NCBI GenBank assembly: GCA_004322045.1 | Contig: SCRN01000025.1 | Location: 62,001-126,000 of the forward strand | Length of the DNA stretch: 64,000 bases | DNA from: Paraburkholderia sp. | GTDB lineage: Bacteria; Pseudomonadota; Gammaproteobacteria; Burkholderiales; Burkholderiaceae | Direction: 5' to 3' | In this document: positions 25,560 through 34,112 of the stretch, one piece after another | How positions within the stretch are numbered: position 1 is the first letter of the stretch | How the letters are laid out: each line of letters opens with the position of its first letter | Notes under the pieces: generated by a model | What the model was told of the DNA's origin: nothing | The model's input: the letters and a program-made list of their open reading frames with translations, nothing else | The model's database searches: none | Program-made: the position numbers and the translations under genes

Positions 25560-27614
25560 CTATTTTTCCCGCTCTTCCAGCCCTATCGTCGCGACTACGT
25601 GCCCTGATAACCATTGCGTGAAGCTTGCCGCCACGCGCTCACGCTGATCGTCATCGTGCAGCATGCGGATCACCTGGCCCACCGTGCCCCCCGGAGCAGG
25701 GTCGAGGTCGATGCATAGGCCGTCGCCCATGCCGTTTCGCGTCAAGGGAATCCATTTGAGGTTGTACCAGTCGTCCTTCACGCCGGCATCGGGATCGGAC
25801 GTCATGCCGTCGAACGCTCCTTCCACCACGAGTTCGCGCCACGTGGTCCATTCGGAGAGAATGCCTTGGATGTCGAGCAGGCTCTCCCCGTCGAAACACA
25901 CACCGCCCTGATCGGCTTGCCCGTTGTGCCGCTTCAAGCTTTCGACGAAATCCTCCGGCAGCGTCGCGCCCAGCGCGCCCTCGAGGATTTGGATGTCGTC
26001 GTCGCTCGCCCCGGCGTTGAACCCGCCGGGGATCGCGCGCGGCTGCGCCTGCAACCATGCTTCGAGATGTGCCCACGATTGGGCGACGTCCAACTGAGGT
26101 TGTTCCATTGATTCGGACTCCATTGAAGATTGCGTTGAGTGATTGGCGCCGGTGACGATCGGAATCGGCTCTGCAAGCGCGCAGTTGGGCACGGCGGGTT
26201 GCCGCATCGGGTCCAAGCGCAAGAAGTGGATGCGGCTTGCCGCCGCGAGACGGCCCGGGCAAGCGGGGATCGCGGCGATGACTTCCGCATCGAGAAAGGC
26301 CCCGATGCGATGGGGAGCTTGATCCGGCAGAGGATCGATCAGCGGTTCGCCACGGGGACCCCATACGATCTTTGCCCATTGCATCTGATTGATTTCGCTA
26401 TCGCACTGAACCTCTCGAGCGAGTTCGCCGATTTCCCAATGAGGCCCAGGCATTTCGACAAATTCATAGAGGTCGAGCACGCGCCGCACCACGACGTGCA
26501 TAAGCACGGCGACGGAGCTGAGGAAACCGGGGAGGTTGATCAAGGTGGCCTGGTCGCGGTGAAGCACACTGCGAGAGCCGCGCGGGATGCCGTGAGCGTC
26601 GATGAAGTTGAAGACTTCCGTGTGGGGTGGCGAACGATCCGCGCTCTTTGCGAAATTGAACCGGCTACCCGGCGCCTGATTCAGGGTATTTACATCGTTA
26701 TGTAAGTTCCCATCGAACCACGAGAGCTGGTTAAGGCCAAGTTCGCGATGCCATCCTACTGAAGACATGCCACTACCAATGATCAAATCGTATTGCTGCG
26801 CGAGCGCCTTGACTCGCCCTTGAAAAAGACGTTCTTCGTCCCGCCGTGCCTGAAGAGGCAATCCCGCCTGAGCAGGTGGAGGCAAAAACTCGACCGGCTG
26901 CACCTCGAAGCCCCACCGCTGCAAAAGCGTCTGAATGTATATTCCGCATGCATCAGGGGGCTGCCAGCAATCGCGGGATCCAAACGGCTCGCACCGTTCG
27001 TAACTGGAGACGACAACGCCTATTCTGGGGCGTTTGCTCACTTTCACTTCGCGCACGCCCGCCGCGAGCAACATTGCTAGCCGCTCAGGCGTGATTCGTT
27101 GCCCTTTTTCAAGAAGGAGGTCACCCGCCTTATATTCGCTAGCCTTCTCAACGACATTCGCCCCGCGAGATAACGGTCGCCGCAGTAAAACACGCTTATC
27201 GCCGGTGACGCCAAGCGATGTCGTCATATGCTCCGGCGCCACCGTGTCGGCATTCGCCGGTAGCGGACCATACGCGTAGACTTCGACCGTCGTTCCCGCT
27301 TCCAAGGATTGGACCCGAGGTCGATCAAGGCGACGGCCGGGACTAAGGAGGTCCTCATTGGTACGTAGTGTCGACGAACGGCTACTCGCGTCGGATCCGC
27401 TGATATCCTCCGCCCGAAACGCATAGCCGTTGCTCTGCGCGACGGCCCATGGCGGCACGGCGCAGTATGCCGAGACCGGCTCCGATGTCACGCGCATACT
27501 CGCGTCCGTCACCGATACGGTTTCCGATTGCAGTCCTCGCGGAAGCATCTCTGGACACCGTCCGTATACATTGCGCAACCACGCCGGAATCTGGGGCTTA
27601 TTTTGCACTTTCAT
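25560..27614 (-). CDS. MoeA-like protein fused to C-terminal SMI1/KNR4 (SUKH) domain; putative immunity protein
   Basis: 684 aa. Residues about 35-475 follow the domain order of MoeA molybdopterin molybdotransferase: SNGYAFRAEDI (for DNSAMDGYA), PLPANADTVAPEHM, PLSRGANVVEKASEYKAGDLLLEKGQRITP, GSGMSSVGWHR (for SGGVSVGDYD), NLPGFLSSVAVL (for GLPGNPVSA), then a domain IV-like PLPDQAPHRIGAFLDAEVIAAIP. Key acidic and Lys residues of real MoeA are missing, so molybdenum insertion is unlikely. After a Ser-rich linker, residues about 515-684 match SUKH domains: SWAHLEAWLQAQ, ILEGALGATLPEDFVESLKRHNGQ, then WIPLTRNGMGDGLCIDLDP. Known: SUKH proteins are immunity proteins to secreted nuclease toxins. It starts 12 bp after the nuclease gene. 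Confidence 0.75.
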   Translation of the reverse strand: MKVQNKPQIPAWLRNVYGRCPEMLPRGLQSETVSVTDASMRVTSEPVSAYCAVPPWAVAQSNGYAFRAEDISGSDASSRSSTLRTNEDLLSPGRRLDRPRVQSLEAGTTVEVYAYGPLPANADTVAPEHMTTSLGVTGDKRVLLRRPLSRGANVVEKASEYKAGDLLLEKGQRITPERLAMLLAAGVREVKVSKRPRIGVVVSSYERCEPFGSRDCWQPPDACGIYIQTLLQRWGFEVQPVEFLPPPAQAGLPLQARRDEERLFQGRVKALAQQYDLIIGSGMSSVGWHRELGLNQLSWFDGNLHNDVNTLNQAPGSRFNFAKSADRSPPHTEVFNFIDAHGIPRGSRSVLHRDQATLINLPGFLSSVAVLMHVVVRRVLDLYEFVEMPGPHWEIGELAREVQCDSEINQMQWAKIVWGPRGEPLIDPLPDQAPHRIGAFLDAEVIAAIPACPGRLAAASRIHFLRLDPMRQPAVPNCALAEPIPIVTGANHSTQSSMESESMEQPQLDVAQSWAHLEAWLQAQPRAIPGGFNAGASDDDIQILEGALGATLPEDFVESLKRHNGQADQGGVCFDGESLLDIQGILSEWTTWRELVVEGAFDGMTSDPDAGVKDDWYNLKWIPLTRNGMGDGLCIDLDPAPGGTVGQVIRMLHDDDQRERVAASFTQWLSGHVVATIGLEEREK

Positions 27615-27626
27615 TGTCCGATTCGT

Positions 27627-28793
27627 TTATCTGTTTTCAGCCATGCCGCCATCAGCAACGGCTTCCTCGCAATCGTCTTGAACACTCTGATCGTCGGTGC
27701 CCGGCTCGACATCCACGAAGAACCTCTCGCCGTCGAGAACGCGCTGACTCGTCAGAAAACACCCGAGCTTGCCTCCAGAACTGCGGTTGTCGGTCCTATC
27801 AATTCGCCTGACAGAAAAGTCTCGGCCGAACTGCCGGTTGAATGCTCCTTGGCCGGAGGCGGCAAACGGATACTCGTCACAATCGCAATCGCTTGGCTCA
27901 TCGTCAGGATCACCAGTGAACGTGCATTGGCCCGTCACCTCTCCGTACTGAACGACGCATTGGTTTTTTGACGTCTTCCGATTGTTGTTGCGCTCGGTCT
28001 TATCGCGCAGGCGCGTAAGTGGGACCGCTGCACTATCAGGAAGGATCGTTCCATCACCTCGCGATATGAACTTTCCCGGCATGCCTGCCGCCTGTGCATC
28101 TCGGATATGGAGCGCCGACTCGTCGACCTCCGGATTGTTTGTCTTGACGGACCGCATGATCGCGGGAGCGCTCAAATAGACACACCCGCGGGTGTTAGCC
28201 TTCGCTAGCCCGATGTCACATCTAATCTCTGGAACGTATGCCTTCCCATAAAACGAGGCCACGCTCTGCCCATCCTCGAACGAGTCTCCGGTCTTACTCA
28301 CCTTGTATCCGACGTACGACCTGATATTTCTTTGCTTCTCGCCATTCATATTTGGCGTCACCACAATCGCTACTTCATTCGACAAGCCACCGATGATCAA
28401 TGGCACTCCCGCATTCGGCGCGACGGTGCAATCATCGCCACATTCGACAATTGGCTTGACTTGCAGGCCATCTCCGCTGCCCGACACCAGCCGCGTCCTG
28501 AAGCGAAATCTCAAAGGCCATTCAAGTCGATTGAGTCGATTGTCCGAATAGGCGTAAGCATCAATCTCGACGCGTCCAACCTCAGCATTCGTCTCATCAG
28601 TGATCGCATACTCGATCGGTTCGGATTGCTGGCAGAACGCGCCGCGCCCCAGCAGCACATCGTCCGTCGTACGCTTGAAAACCGTGCTGCATATCGGCGA
28701 TACATCCGGTGCCGTGTCAGCCCGTGCCGTTACAGAAACGCAGAACGCGGCTGCGGACGCGAGCACGAATCGAAGCGTGCGTGATGTCGGCAT
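27627..28793 (-). CDS. Secreted protein with C-terminal NucA/NucB-type deoxyribonuclease domain
   Basis: 388 aa. Signal peptide at residues 1-25 with an AxA site (SVTARA-DT), so exported. Residues about 30-240 are beta-rich with scattered Cys and no family I recognise. The C-terminal part, about residues 270-375, carries CDCDEYPFAASGQGAF, then RIDRTDNRSSGGKLGCFLTSQRVLDGERFFV. This fits the NucA/NucB nuclease pattern (catalytic DEYPFA box, later N-x-x-x-GG and a hydrophobic F/Y strand). Strong RBS AGGAGGGGG before ATG 28793. First gene of a two-gene unit with the MoeA-SUKH fusion; toxin first, immunity second is the usual order. Base composition looks lower in GC than flanking genes, suggesting transfer. 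Confidence 0.75.
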   Translation of the reverse strand: MPTSRTLRFVLASAAAFCVSVTARADTAPDVSPICSTVFKRTTDDVLLGRGAFCQQSEPIEYAITDETNAEVGRVEIDAYAYSDNRLNRLEWPLRFRFRTRLVSGSGDGLQVKPIVECGDDCTVAPNAGVPLIIGGLSNEVAIVVTPNMNGEKQRNIRSYVGYKVSKTGDSFEDGQSVASFYGKAYVPEIRCDIGLAKANTRGCVYLSAPAIMRSVKTNNPEVDESALHIRDAQAAGMPGKFISRGDGTILPDSAAVPLTRLRDKTERNNNRKTSKNQCVVQYGEVTGQCTFTGDPDDEPSDCDCDEYPFAASGQGAFNRQFGRDFSVRRIDRTDNRSSGGKLGCFLTSQRVLDGERFFVDVEPGTDDQSVQDDCEEAVADGGMAENR

Positions 28794-29053
28794 TTCCCCC
28801 TCCTCTGTTCCTGAGCGAACGAGAAAGGTAAATGATTAACGCCTGCGTTTTGGTGGAGTCCGATCAAATTCAGACCAACAGAAGATCTCGCACGCGGTCC
28901 GCATACGCGCTGCCGACGGCCATGCCATTAACGGCTATTGCGCAGGCCTATGCCATTCGGCCGAATCGCCCCGCGTTGACCGGGGGCGTAGCATGGCTGT
29001 CATTCATGCATCGCATCTCGTTTTCGCGCATGCCGCCACGGAGCCACGCACCC

Positions 29054-30268
29054 ATGTCCGAGCCAACACACGCCGCTGAAACCGTCATCTTCGGCGCCTT
29101 TGATCGCCACAATTTTGGCGACCTTCTGTTCGCGCACATTGCTGAGCGGATGCTGCCCGAGCGGCGTTTGCGCTTCGCCGGCTTGGCGCAGGTCGATCTG
29201 AGCCGATATGGCGGCCACAAAGTCGAAGCGGTGTCGACGCTGGCCCGCTCCTGCGCCGATCGCCCCGTCGACATCGTTCACGCCGGCGGCGAACTGCTCA
29301 CGTGCAATGCCTGGGAAGCAGCCGTCATGCTGGCGTCGACTGAGCATGCGAAAGCAGTCATCGATCAACGCGCCGCGTGGCGATCGGCGCCGCTCGAATG
29401 GGCCGACCATCATCTCGGGATACGGGCATGGGCGCCTTACGTCGTGCCCCGCGCACATTTCGCACATACGCGCGTTTTGGCCTTCAACGCAGTGGGCGGC
29501 GTCGATTTGAACGATTGCGAGGCTGGCATGCGTGCGCAAGTCATCGAGACGCTGGCAAATGCCTCGGATGTCACCGTGCGCGACGTCGTCACGCAGCAAG
29601 CGCTCGACGCAAGCGGCATCGCGGCAAGGCTCCTGCCCGATCCGGCAGTGATGGTCGAAGCGCTCTTCGGCGATGTCATTGGCGCCCGTATCGCTTCGGA
29701 GCCGGTCGCATCGATCAGGAACGCCTGTCCGAACGGCTATATCGCAGCGCAGTTCAGCGCCGATTTCGGCGACGACCGCACCCTCGACGAAGTTGCCTCG
29801 CAACTGGACATGGCGGCCGAATCGCATGGCCTGGGCGTTGCTTTCTTTCGCGCCGGCATCGCCCCGTGGCACGACGATCCAGCGGTGCTCGAACGAACCC
29901 GGCAACGCATGCGCACGGCCTCGGTGCATGTTTTGAGTTCGCCAAATCTATGGGACATATGTGCGCTCATCGCTGGCAGCCGCGTTTTTTGCGGCAGCAG
30001 TCTGCACGGCAGGATCGTCGCGGCGGCGTTCGCCCGTGCGCGCGTCAACCTCCTGCACCCCGTCCTGACGGCCGCGCACAGCAAGCAAGCGGCGTTCGCC
30101 GCCACTTGGGAAGATGCCGATATGCCCGGCGCAGTCGACGTCACCGAAACGGCGCAAGCGGTGAGCGCCGCCCTTGCGATCGAGCCGGCTCGGCTAGAGC
30201 GTATTGCCAACACGCTCGTGCACACGTATCGGCAAGGATTCGGGCACTTATCGGCACTGCTGGCCTAG
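29054..30268 (+). CDS. Polysaccharide pyruvyl transferase-like protein
   Basis: About 404 aa from ATG 29054 (MSEPTHAAETVIFGAFDRHNFGD). Features of the PS_pyruv_trans family: N-terminal FGAFDRHNFGDLLFAHI, central HAGGELLTCNAW and VGGVDL, and the C-terminal SRVFCGSSLHGRIVAAAFARARVNLL box. Family role: adds pyruvate ketals to exopolysaccharide sugars, or an allied transfer; the specific acceptor is unknown. The frame is open upstream to 28832, but those residues are low complexity. It diverges from the secreted nuclease gene with 260 bp between them. No other exopolysaccharide genes adjoin it. Confidence 0.75.
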   Translation: MSEPTHAAETVIFGAFDRHNFGDLLFAHIAERMLPERRLRFAGLAQVDLSRYGGHKVEAVSTLARSCADRPVDIVHAGGELLTCNAWEAAVMLASTEHAKAVIDQRAAWRSAPLEWADHHLGIRAWAPYVVPRAHFAHTRVLAFNAVGGVDLNDCEAGMRAQVIETLANASDVTVRDVVTQQALDASGIAARLLPDPAVMVEALFGDVIGARIASEPVASIRNACPNGYIAAQFSADFGDDRTLDEVASQLDMAAESHGLGVAFFRAGIAPWHDDPAVLERTRQRMRTASVHVLSSPNLWDICALIAGSRVFCGSSLHGRIVAAAFARARVNLLHPVLTAAHSKQAAFAATWEDADMPGAVDVTETAQAVSAALAIEPARLERIANTLVHTYRQGFGHLSALLA

Positions 30269-30321
30269 GGCTGTGCACGCCAAATTCCGGCTTCGGAGCA
30301 CGCCCTCATGCATGGATGCCC

Positions 30322-31854
30322 TCAGCCGCGCGATTTTCGACCCTGAGTGCGCTGCTGATGCCGATTCTTTCGCTCGGCGGAGATAACGCTGGCGAGGCGT
30401 TGCGCGGCCGCCAGCATTTGCGCGCTGTCGAAGCCGCCGAACCCCAGAACCAAACCGGGCCGCTCGCTGCCGGGCGAAAACATCGGCGAAACGGCACGCA
30501 CCGAAACGCCCGCCTTCGCGGCTCTTTCGGCGATCGCGCAATCGTCGATGCTTCGCGCGAGCCAGAGGACGAGGTGCATGCCTTGGTCGCCGGGCTCGAC
30601 CCACGCCAAGTCCTTCGGCAGCAACGCGTCGATCGTCGCGATCAGCTGCGTGCGCTGCTCCGAGTACACATTGCGCACTTTTCGAATATGCCGCTCGAGG
30701 TGCCCTTCGGCCATGAAAGCAGCGAGCACATGTTGATCGGCGTTCGGCGGGTGACGGTCCATCAGCACACGCGCCCCGCAGAACGCATCGACCAAATCGT
30801 CCGGGGCGATCAGATAACCCAATCGCAACGATGGAAACAAGATCTTGCTGAACGTACCGAGATAAATCACCCGGTCGGGATCCAATCCCTGAAGCGACGG
30901 AAACGGATAGCCCTCGTAGCGCAACTCGCTGTCGTAATCGTCTTCCACCACCCATGCGTGCTGCGCCCGAGCCCAGGTCAGCAACGCGCTGCGACGAGCC
31001 ATGCTCATCGGCACGCCTAACGGGTACTGGTGCGAAGGCGTGACGAAGGCGGCGCGGGCATGCGGCGCCAGGCGAATTCCCGCTTCAACGTCGATGCCTT
31101 CCGCGTCTACCGGCACCCGAACCATCGCATCGCGATGGCCCGTGTGCTCGAGTACGGCCGTGACGCCGCGATAAGCCGGGTTCTCGACCCAAGCCTGATC
31201 GCGCGAGCCAAGCAATACTTGAGATGCTAGAAACAACCCCTGCTGCGTCCCGCTGGTCACGATCACCTGCTCGGGCTCGCAACGCACCGAGCGCGACTTA
31301 CGTACGTAGCCGGCGATCGATTCGCGCAACGACCGGACGCCTAGTGGATCGGCATAGCCGGCCGGTGCGGCGGGACCTTTCGCGCGCAACCGGTTGCCGA
31401 GCCGGCGCCAAACATCGCCGGGCGCAGTCAGGCCGACCGGGACTGAAATCGCAAACGGCACTTGCGCAAGCGGCGTGAATTCCCGCGCGAGCGCTGCGAA
31501 CGCCGCCGCGTTTTCCGGCAAATCGGCAAGCGCCGAGCGGCGGCGCCTGGCGCGCGTCTCAATAGGCGCCCGCTCCGCGGCCAATGCTTGGGCGACGCGG
31601 GTACCCACGCCTCGCTCGGCTTCCAAAAAGCCCTCGGCGATCAATTGCTCGTAGGCTTCCAGCACGGTCCCGCGCGAGACACGCAACGACGCTGCCAGCA
31701 GACGCGTCGACGGTAACGCATCGCCGGGCCCAATGTCGCCTTTGCGCACGGCTTCCCGCAACCCGTGCGCCACTTGGCGACTGAGGTTGCCGGCCATGCG
31801 GTCCAACGCGCCGAAAGACGGAATGTCGGCAACACGGGCGGTTCTCGCCATCAT
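30322..31854 (-). CDS. MocR/PdxR-type regulator: GntR HTH fused to PLP aminotransferase-like domain
   Basis: 510 aa. Residues about 22-90 are a GntR winged helix (LSRQVAHGLREAVRKGDIGPGDALPSTRLLA, then VSRGTVLEAYEQLIAEGFLEA). Residues about 130-490 are a fold-type I aminotransferase domain with YADPLGVRSLRESIAGYV and a PLP-Lys in YLGTFSKILFPSLRLGYL near residue 337. Known: MocR regulators sense PLP or amino-acid aldimines and often control divergent genes. Here it diverges from the PaiB-like gene with 139 bp between the starts, followed by a LysE-type exporter, so those are the likely targets. Confidence 0.9.
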   Translation of the reverse strand: MMARTARVADIPSFGALDRMAGNLSRQVAHGLREAVRKGDIGPGDALPSTRLLAASLRVSRGTVLEAYEQLIAEGFLEAERGVGTRVAQALAAERAPIETRARRRRSALADLPENAAAFAALAREFTPLAQVPFAISVPVGLTAPGDVWRRLGNRLRAKGPAAPAGYADPLGVRSLRESIAGYVRKSRSVRCEPEQVIVTSGTQQGLFLASQVLLGSRDQAWVENPAYRGVTAVLEHTGHRDAMVRVPVDAEGIDVEAGIRLAPHARAAFVTPSHQYPLGVPMSMARRSALLTWARAQHAWVVEDDYDSELRYEGYPFPSLQGLDPDRVIYLGTFSKILFPSLRLGYLIAPDDLVDAFCGARVLMDRHPPNADQHVLAAFMAEGHLERHIRKVRNVYSEQRTQLIATIDALLPKDLAWVEPGDQGMHLVLWLARSIDDCAIAERAAKAGVSVRAVSPMFSPGSERPGLVLGFGGFDSAQMLAAAQRLASVISAERKNRHQQRTQGRKSRG

Positions 31855-31993
31855 TCTGGCCTTCTAAAAATTCACTAAATTGGACCTGTAGAATAAACCA
31901 GTTAGCCGCCACAATGGGTTCCAGCGGATCGATGCATAGATGACGCCTAGCTGTCTCAGTAGAAGTAAAACCTTACCCGCGAGTGGAACCGCC

Positions 31994-32632
31994 ATGTACG
32001 TACCCGACCCATTCAACGAACCCCGCACCGACATCCTGCACGCACATATCACGCGGCATCCGTTCGGCACGTTGATCACGCACGGCGCGGGCGGTCTGAA
32101 CGCCAATCACTTGCCGTTCGAGCTAGCATCGACCGAGAGCGCGCTGGGCGTATTGCACGCGCATGTGGCCCGCGCCAATCCGGTATGGCAGGAGGTCGCG
32201 AATGGGGACGAGGTGCTCGTAGTCTTCACGGCCGGGGATGCGTACATCTCGCCGAGCTGGTATCCGAGCAAGCACGAGACCCATCGTCACGTGCCGACCT
32301 GGAATTACATCGCAGTCCATGCATATGGTCGCATCAGCGTGCATGACGACGAGAAATACGTGCGCGGCGTGGTCGCTCGCTTGACACGAACGCATGAGGC
32401 ATCGCAGGCGAAGCCCTGGAAAATGAGCGACGCGCCAAGCGATTTCATCGACTCGCTGCTCGCGTCGATCGTCGGCGTGAAAGTGGAAATCACGCGGCTC
32501 GTCGGCAAAAGCAAAGTGGGCCAGAACCGAGAAACGCGCGATCTCCAAGGCGCCGGTGAAGCACTCCGGGCGCGAGGACAGTTCGAAATCGGCGACGCGA
32601 TGCTAGCCGAGGCGGCTCGCAAGCAGAGCTGA
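31994..32632 (+). CDS. PaiB-like FMN-binding split-barrel protein
   Basis: 212 aa. Typical start MYVPDPFNEPRTDILHAHITRHPFGTLIT. Then LPFELASTESALGVLHAHVARANPVWQEVANGDEVLVVFTAGDAYISPSWYPSKHETHRHVPTWNYIAVHA-type residues follow, the core of the PaiB/FMN-binding family related to pyridoxamine-phosphate oxidases. The usual annotation is negative transcriptional regulator, but the fold suggests flavin or PLP-related chemistry. It is divergent from the MocR gene, an arrangement that fits control by it. Start at 31994 is preceded by GTGGAACC. Confidence 0.85.
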   Translation: MYVPDPFNEPRTDILHAHITRHPFGTLITHGAGGLNANHLPFELASTESALGVLHAHVARANPVWQEVANGDEVLVVFTAGDAYISPSWYPSKHETHRHVPTWNYIAVHAYGRISVHDDEKYVRGVVARLTRTHEASQAKPWKMSDAPSDFIDSLLASIVGVKVEITRLVGKSKVGQNRETRDLQGAGEALRARGQFEIGDAMLAEAARKQS

Positions 32633-32865
32633 CACCGCATAACTCGCTCGCGCCGGTCAGGTCGCAGAGCGCTTTCAATTTGCGCGGCTGCCGATACGCC
32701 GATGGTTTGCCGGACATACCGCCGGGCGCTGCATCGCGCATCCGGTGCCGCAGTTGGGCAAGGCGTTCGGTGCGCGCCTGGCTCGGCGAAATGCCGGGAA
32801 ATTGGCCATGGCGGTCGGCGCGCAGCGGACAACAATGATGCGATCACGCACTCCCTAGGTTCGCT

Positions 32866-33522
32866 ATGTCGACTCACGCTTTTTTCTCGGCAAACTTGCT
32901 GCTTGCCTACGCGGCCTATTTCGTCGGCACGGCCAGTCCCGGCCCGAGCAACCTCGCGATCATGTCGATCGCGGCCACGCAAGGGCGCCATGCCGCGCTC
33001 GCCTTCGCGTTTGGCGTCATTTCCGGCTCGATGTTCTGGGCGACGGTGGCAACGGTGGGCATCGCCGCCGCCCTGCTCGCCTATTCGCAATTTCTCGTCG
33101 CAATCAAGATTTTCGGCGGCGTGTATCTGCTGTGGCTCGCGTTCAAATCAGGGCGCGCGGCATTCGGGCGCACGGCGCTTGCCTCGGCGGCGGCGGCTTC
33201 ATCGAAGGGCGATCGGCCACGGCCGCAAGCGCTTCGCGCGCTATATGTCCGGGGCGCGCTGCTGCATTTGACCAATCCGAAGGCGGTCCTGGTGTGGGCG
33301 TCGATCGTGGCGCTCTCATCCGATCATGCAAGCCGCTCGCACGGCGCCGTGATTGCGGGCTGCGCCGCGATCGGAGCCGTTGTCTTCTGCAGCTACGCGG
33401 TCGTTTTTTCGATGGACACAGCCCGTCGGTTCTATACCCGAAGCCGTCGTGCATTGGACGGCTGCCTCGCCGTGGTCTTCGGACTCGCCGGCATCCGGCT
33501 CTTGGCCTGGTCTTCCAAATAG
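32866..33522 (+). CDS. LysE/RhtB-family amino acid exporter
   Basis: 218 aa, about five or six membrane helices. The N-terminus FVGTASPGPSNLAIMSIAATQGRHAALAFAFGVISGS is the LysE/RhtB signature (the PGP motif after TM1). GGVYLLWLAFKSGR and LHLTNPKAVLVWASIVAL are also family hallmarks. Role: exports amino acids or homoserine lactone-like metabolites. It lies 233 bp after the PaiB-like gene in the same direction, and likely belongs to the MocR-controlled set. Confidence 0.85.
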   Translation: MSTHAFFSANLLLAYAAYFVGTASPGPSNLAIMSIAATQGRHAALAFAFGVISGSMFWATVATVGIAAALLAYSQFLVAIKIFGGVYLLWLAFKSGRAAFGRTALASAAAASSKGDRPRPQALRALYVRGALLHLTNPKAVLVWASIVALSSDHASRSHGAVIAGCAAIGAVVFCSYAVVFSMDTARRFYTRSRRALDGCLAVVFGLAGIRLLAWSSK

Positions 33523-33562
33523 CGTGGGGAGGCGGATGGCGGCTTAGCTTTCAGACGCCGCA

Positions 33563-33598
33563 AAAGAAAAACCCTGACGAGTCGAGACTGGTCAGGGC
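33563..33598 (-). terminator. Rho-independent terminator after tRNA-Cys
   Basis: On the minus strand CCCTGAC (33591-33597 region) pairs with GTCAGGG (33572-33578), followed by TTTTTCTTTT at 33571-33563. It lies just after the tRNA-Cys 3' end. Confidence 0.8.
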
Positions 33599-33606
33599 TT
33601 GAGACT

Positions 33607-33680
33607 TGGAGGCGCGAGCCGGAGTCGAACCGGCCTACACGGCTTTGCAGGCCGCTGCATAACCGCTTTGCTATCGCGCC
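33607..33680 (-). tRNA. tRNA-Cys (GCA)
   Basis: Minus strand, 74 nt with encoded CCA. Acceptor GGCGCGA pairs with TCGCGCC, discriminator T, then CCA. The anticodon arm is CGGCC-TGCAAAG-style with anticodon GCA; T arm GCCGG-TTCGACT-CCGGC. Followed by its own intrinsic terminator and preceded by one belonging to the tRNA-Gly pair. Confidence 0.95.
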
Positions 33681-33767
33681 AAAAGCGGATTTGCCGGAGC
33701 GTTGACGCCGCACGGCTGCGAAACGTCCCGGCTTATCGGTTCAGCCAGCCAGCAGGGGCCGCTAAAC

Positions 33768-33790
33768 AAAAAGGGAAGCTTAGCTTCCCC
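33768..33790 (-). terminator. Rho-independent terminator after the tRNA-Gly pair
   Basis: On the minus strand GGGAAGC - TAA - GCTTCCC followed by TTTTTGTTT. Perfect 7-bp stem with a T-tract, 7 bp after the 3' end of the downstream tRNA-Gly. It separates the Gly pair from tRNA-Cys, so tRNA-Cys may depend on read-through or its own promoter. Confidence 0.85.
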
Positions 33791-33796
33791 TATACC

Positions 33797-33872
33797 TGGA
33801 GCGGGAGACGAGTCTCGAACTCGCGACCTCAACCTTGGCAAGGTTGCGCTCTACCAACTGAGCTACTCCCGC
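33797..33872 (-). tRNA. tRNA-Gly (GCC), copy 2
   Basis: Minus strand, 76 nt with encoded CCA. GCGGGAG acceptor pairs with CTCCCGC; anticodon loop with GCC flanked by AACCT/AGGTT stems; T arm GCGAG-TTCGAGA-CTCGT. Sequence identical to the copy at 33935-34010. Confidence 0.95.
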
Positions 33873-33934
33873 GTATTCCTACCTACTGCGCAGCGCCTCG
33901 GCAGATTGCTCCACACGACACACTGGATCGAAAC

Positions 33935-34010
33935 TGGAGCGGGAGACGAGTCTCGAACTCGCGACCTCAACCTTGGCAAGGTTGCGCTCTACCAACTGAG
34001 CTACTCCCGC
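33935..34010 (-). tRNA. tRNA-Gly (GCC), copy 1
   Basis: Minus strand, 76 nt with encoded CCA, anticodon GCC. Identical over its whole length to the tRNA-Gly 62 bp further along the transcript. First gene of a Gly-Gly-(Cys) tRNA cluster. Confidence 0.95.
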
Positions 34011-34112
34011 AGTTTGCTTCCCTGACTCACACGCTAACCCGTGTTCGCCGGAGAAGCGAGATTATGTATAAACCGCTGAATCGTGTCAACACTTTTTGCA
34101 ATGACCGAAACA

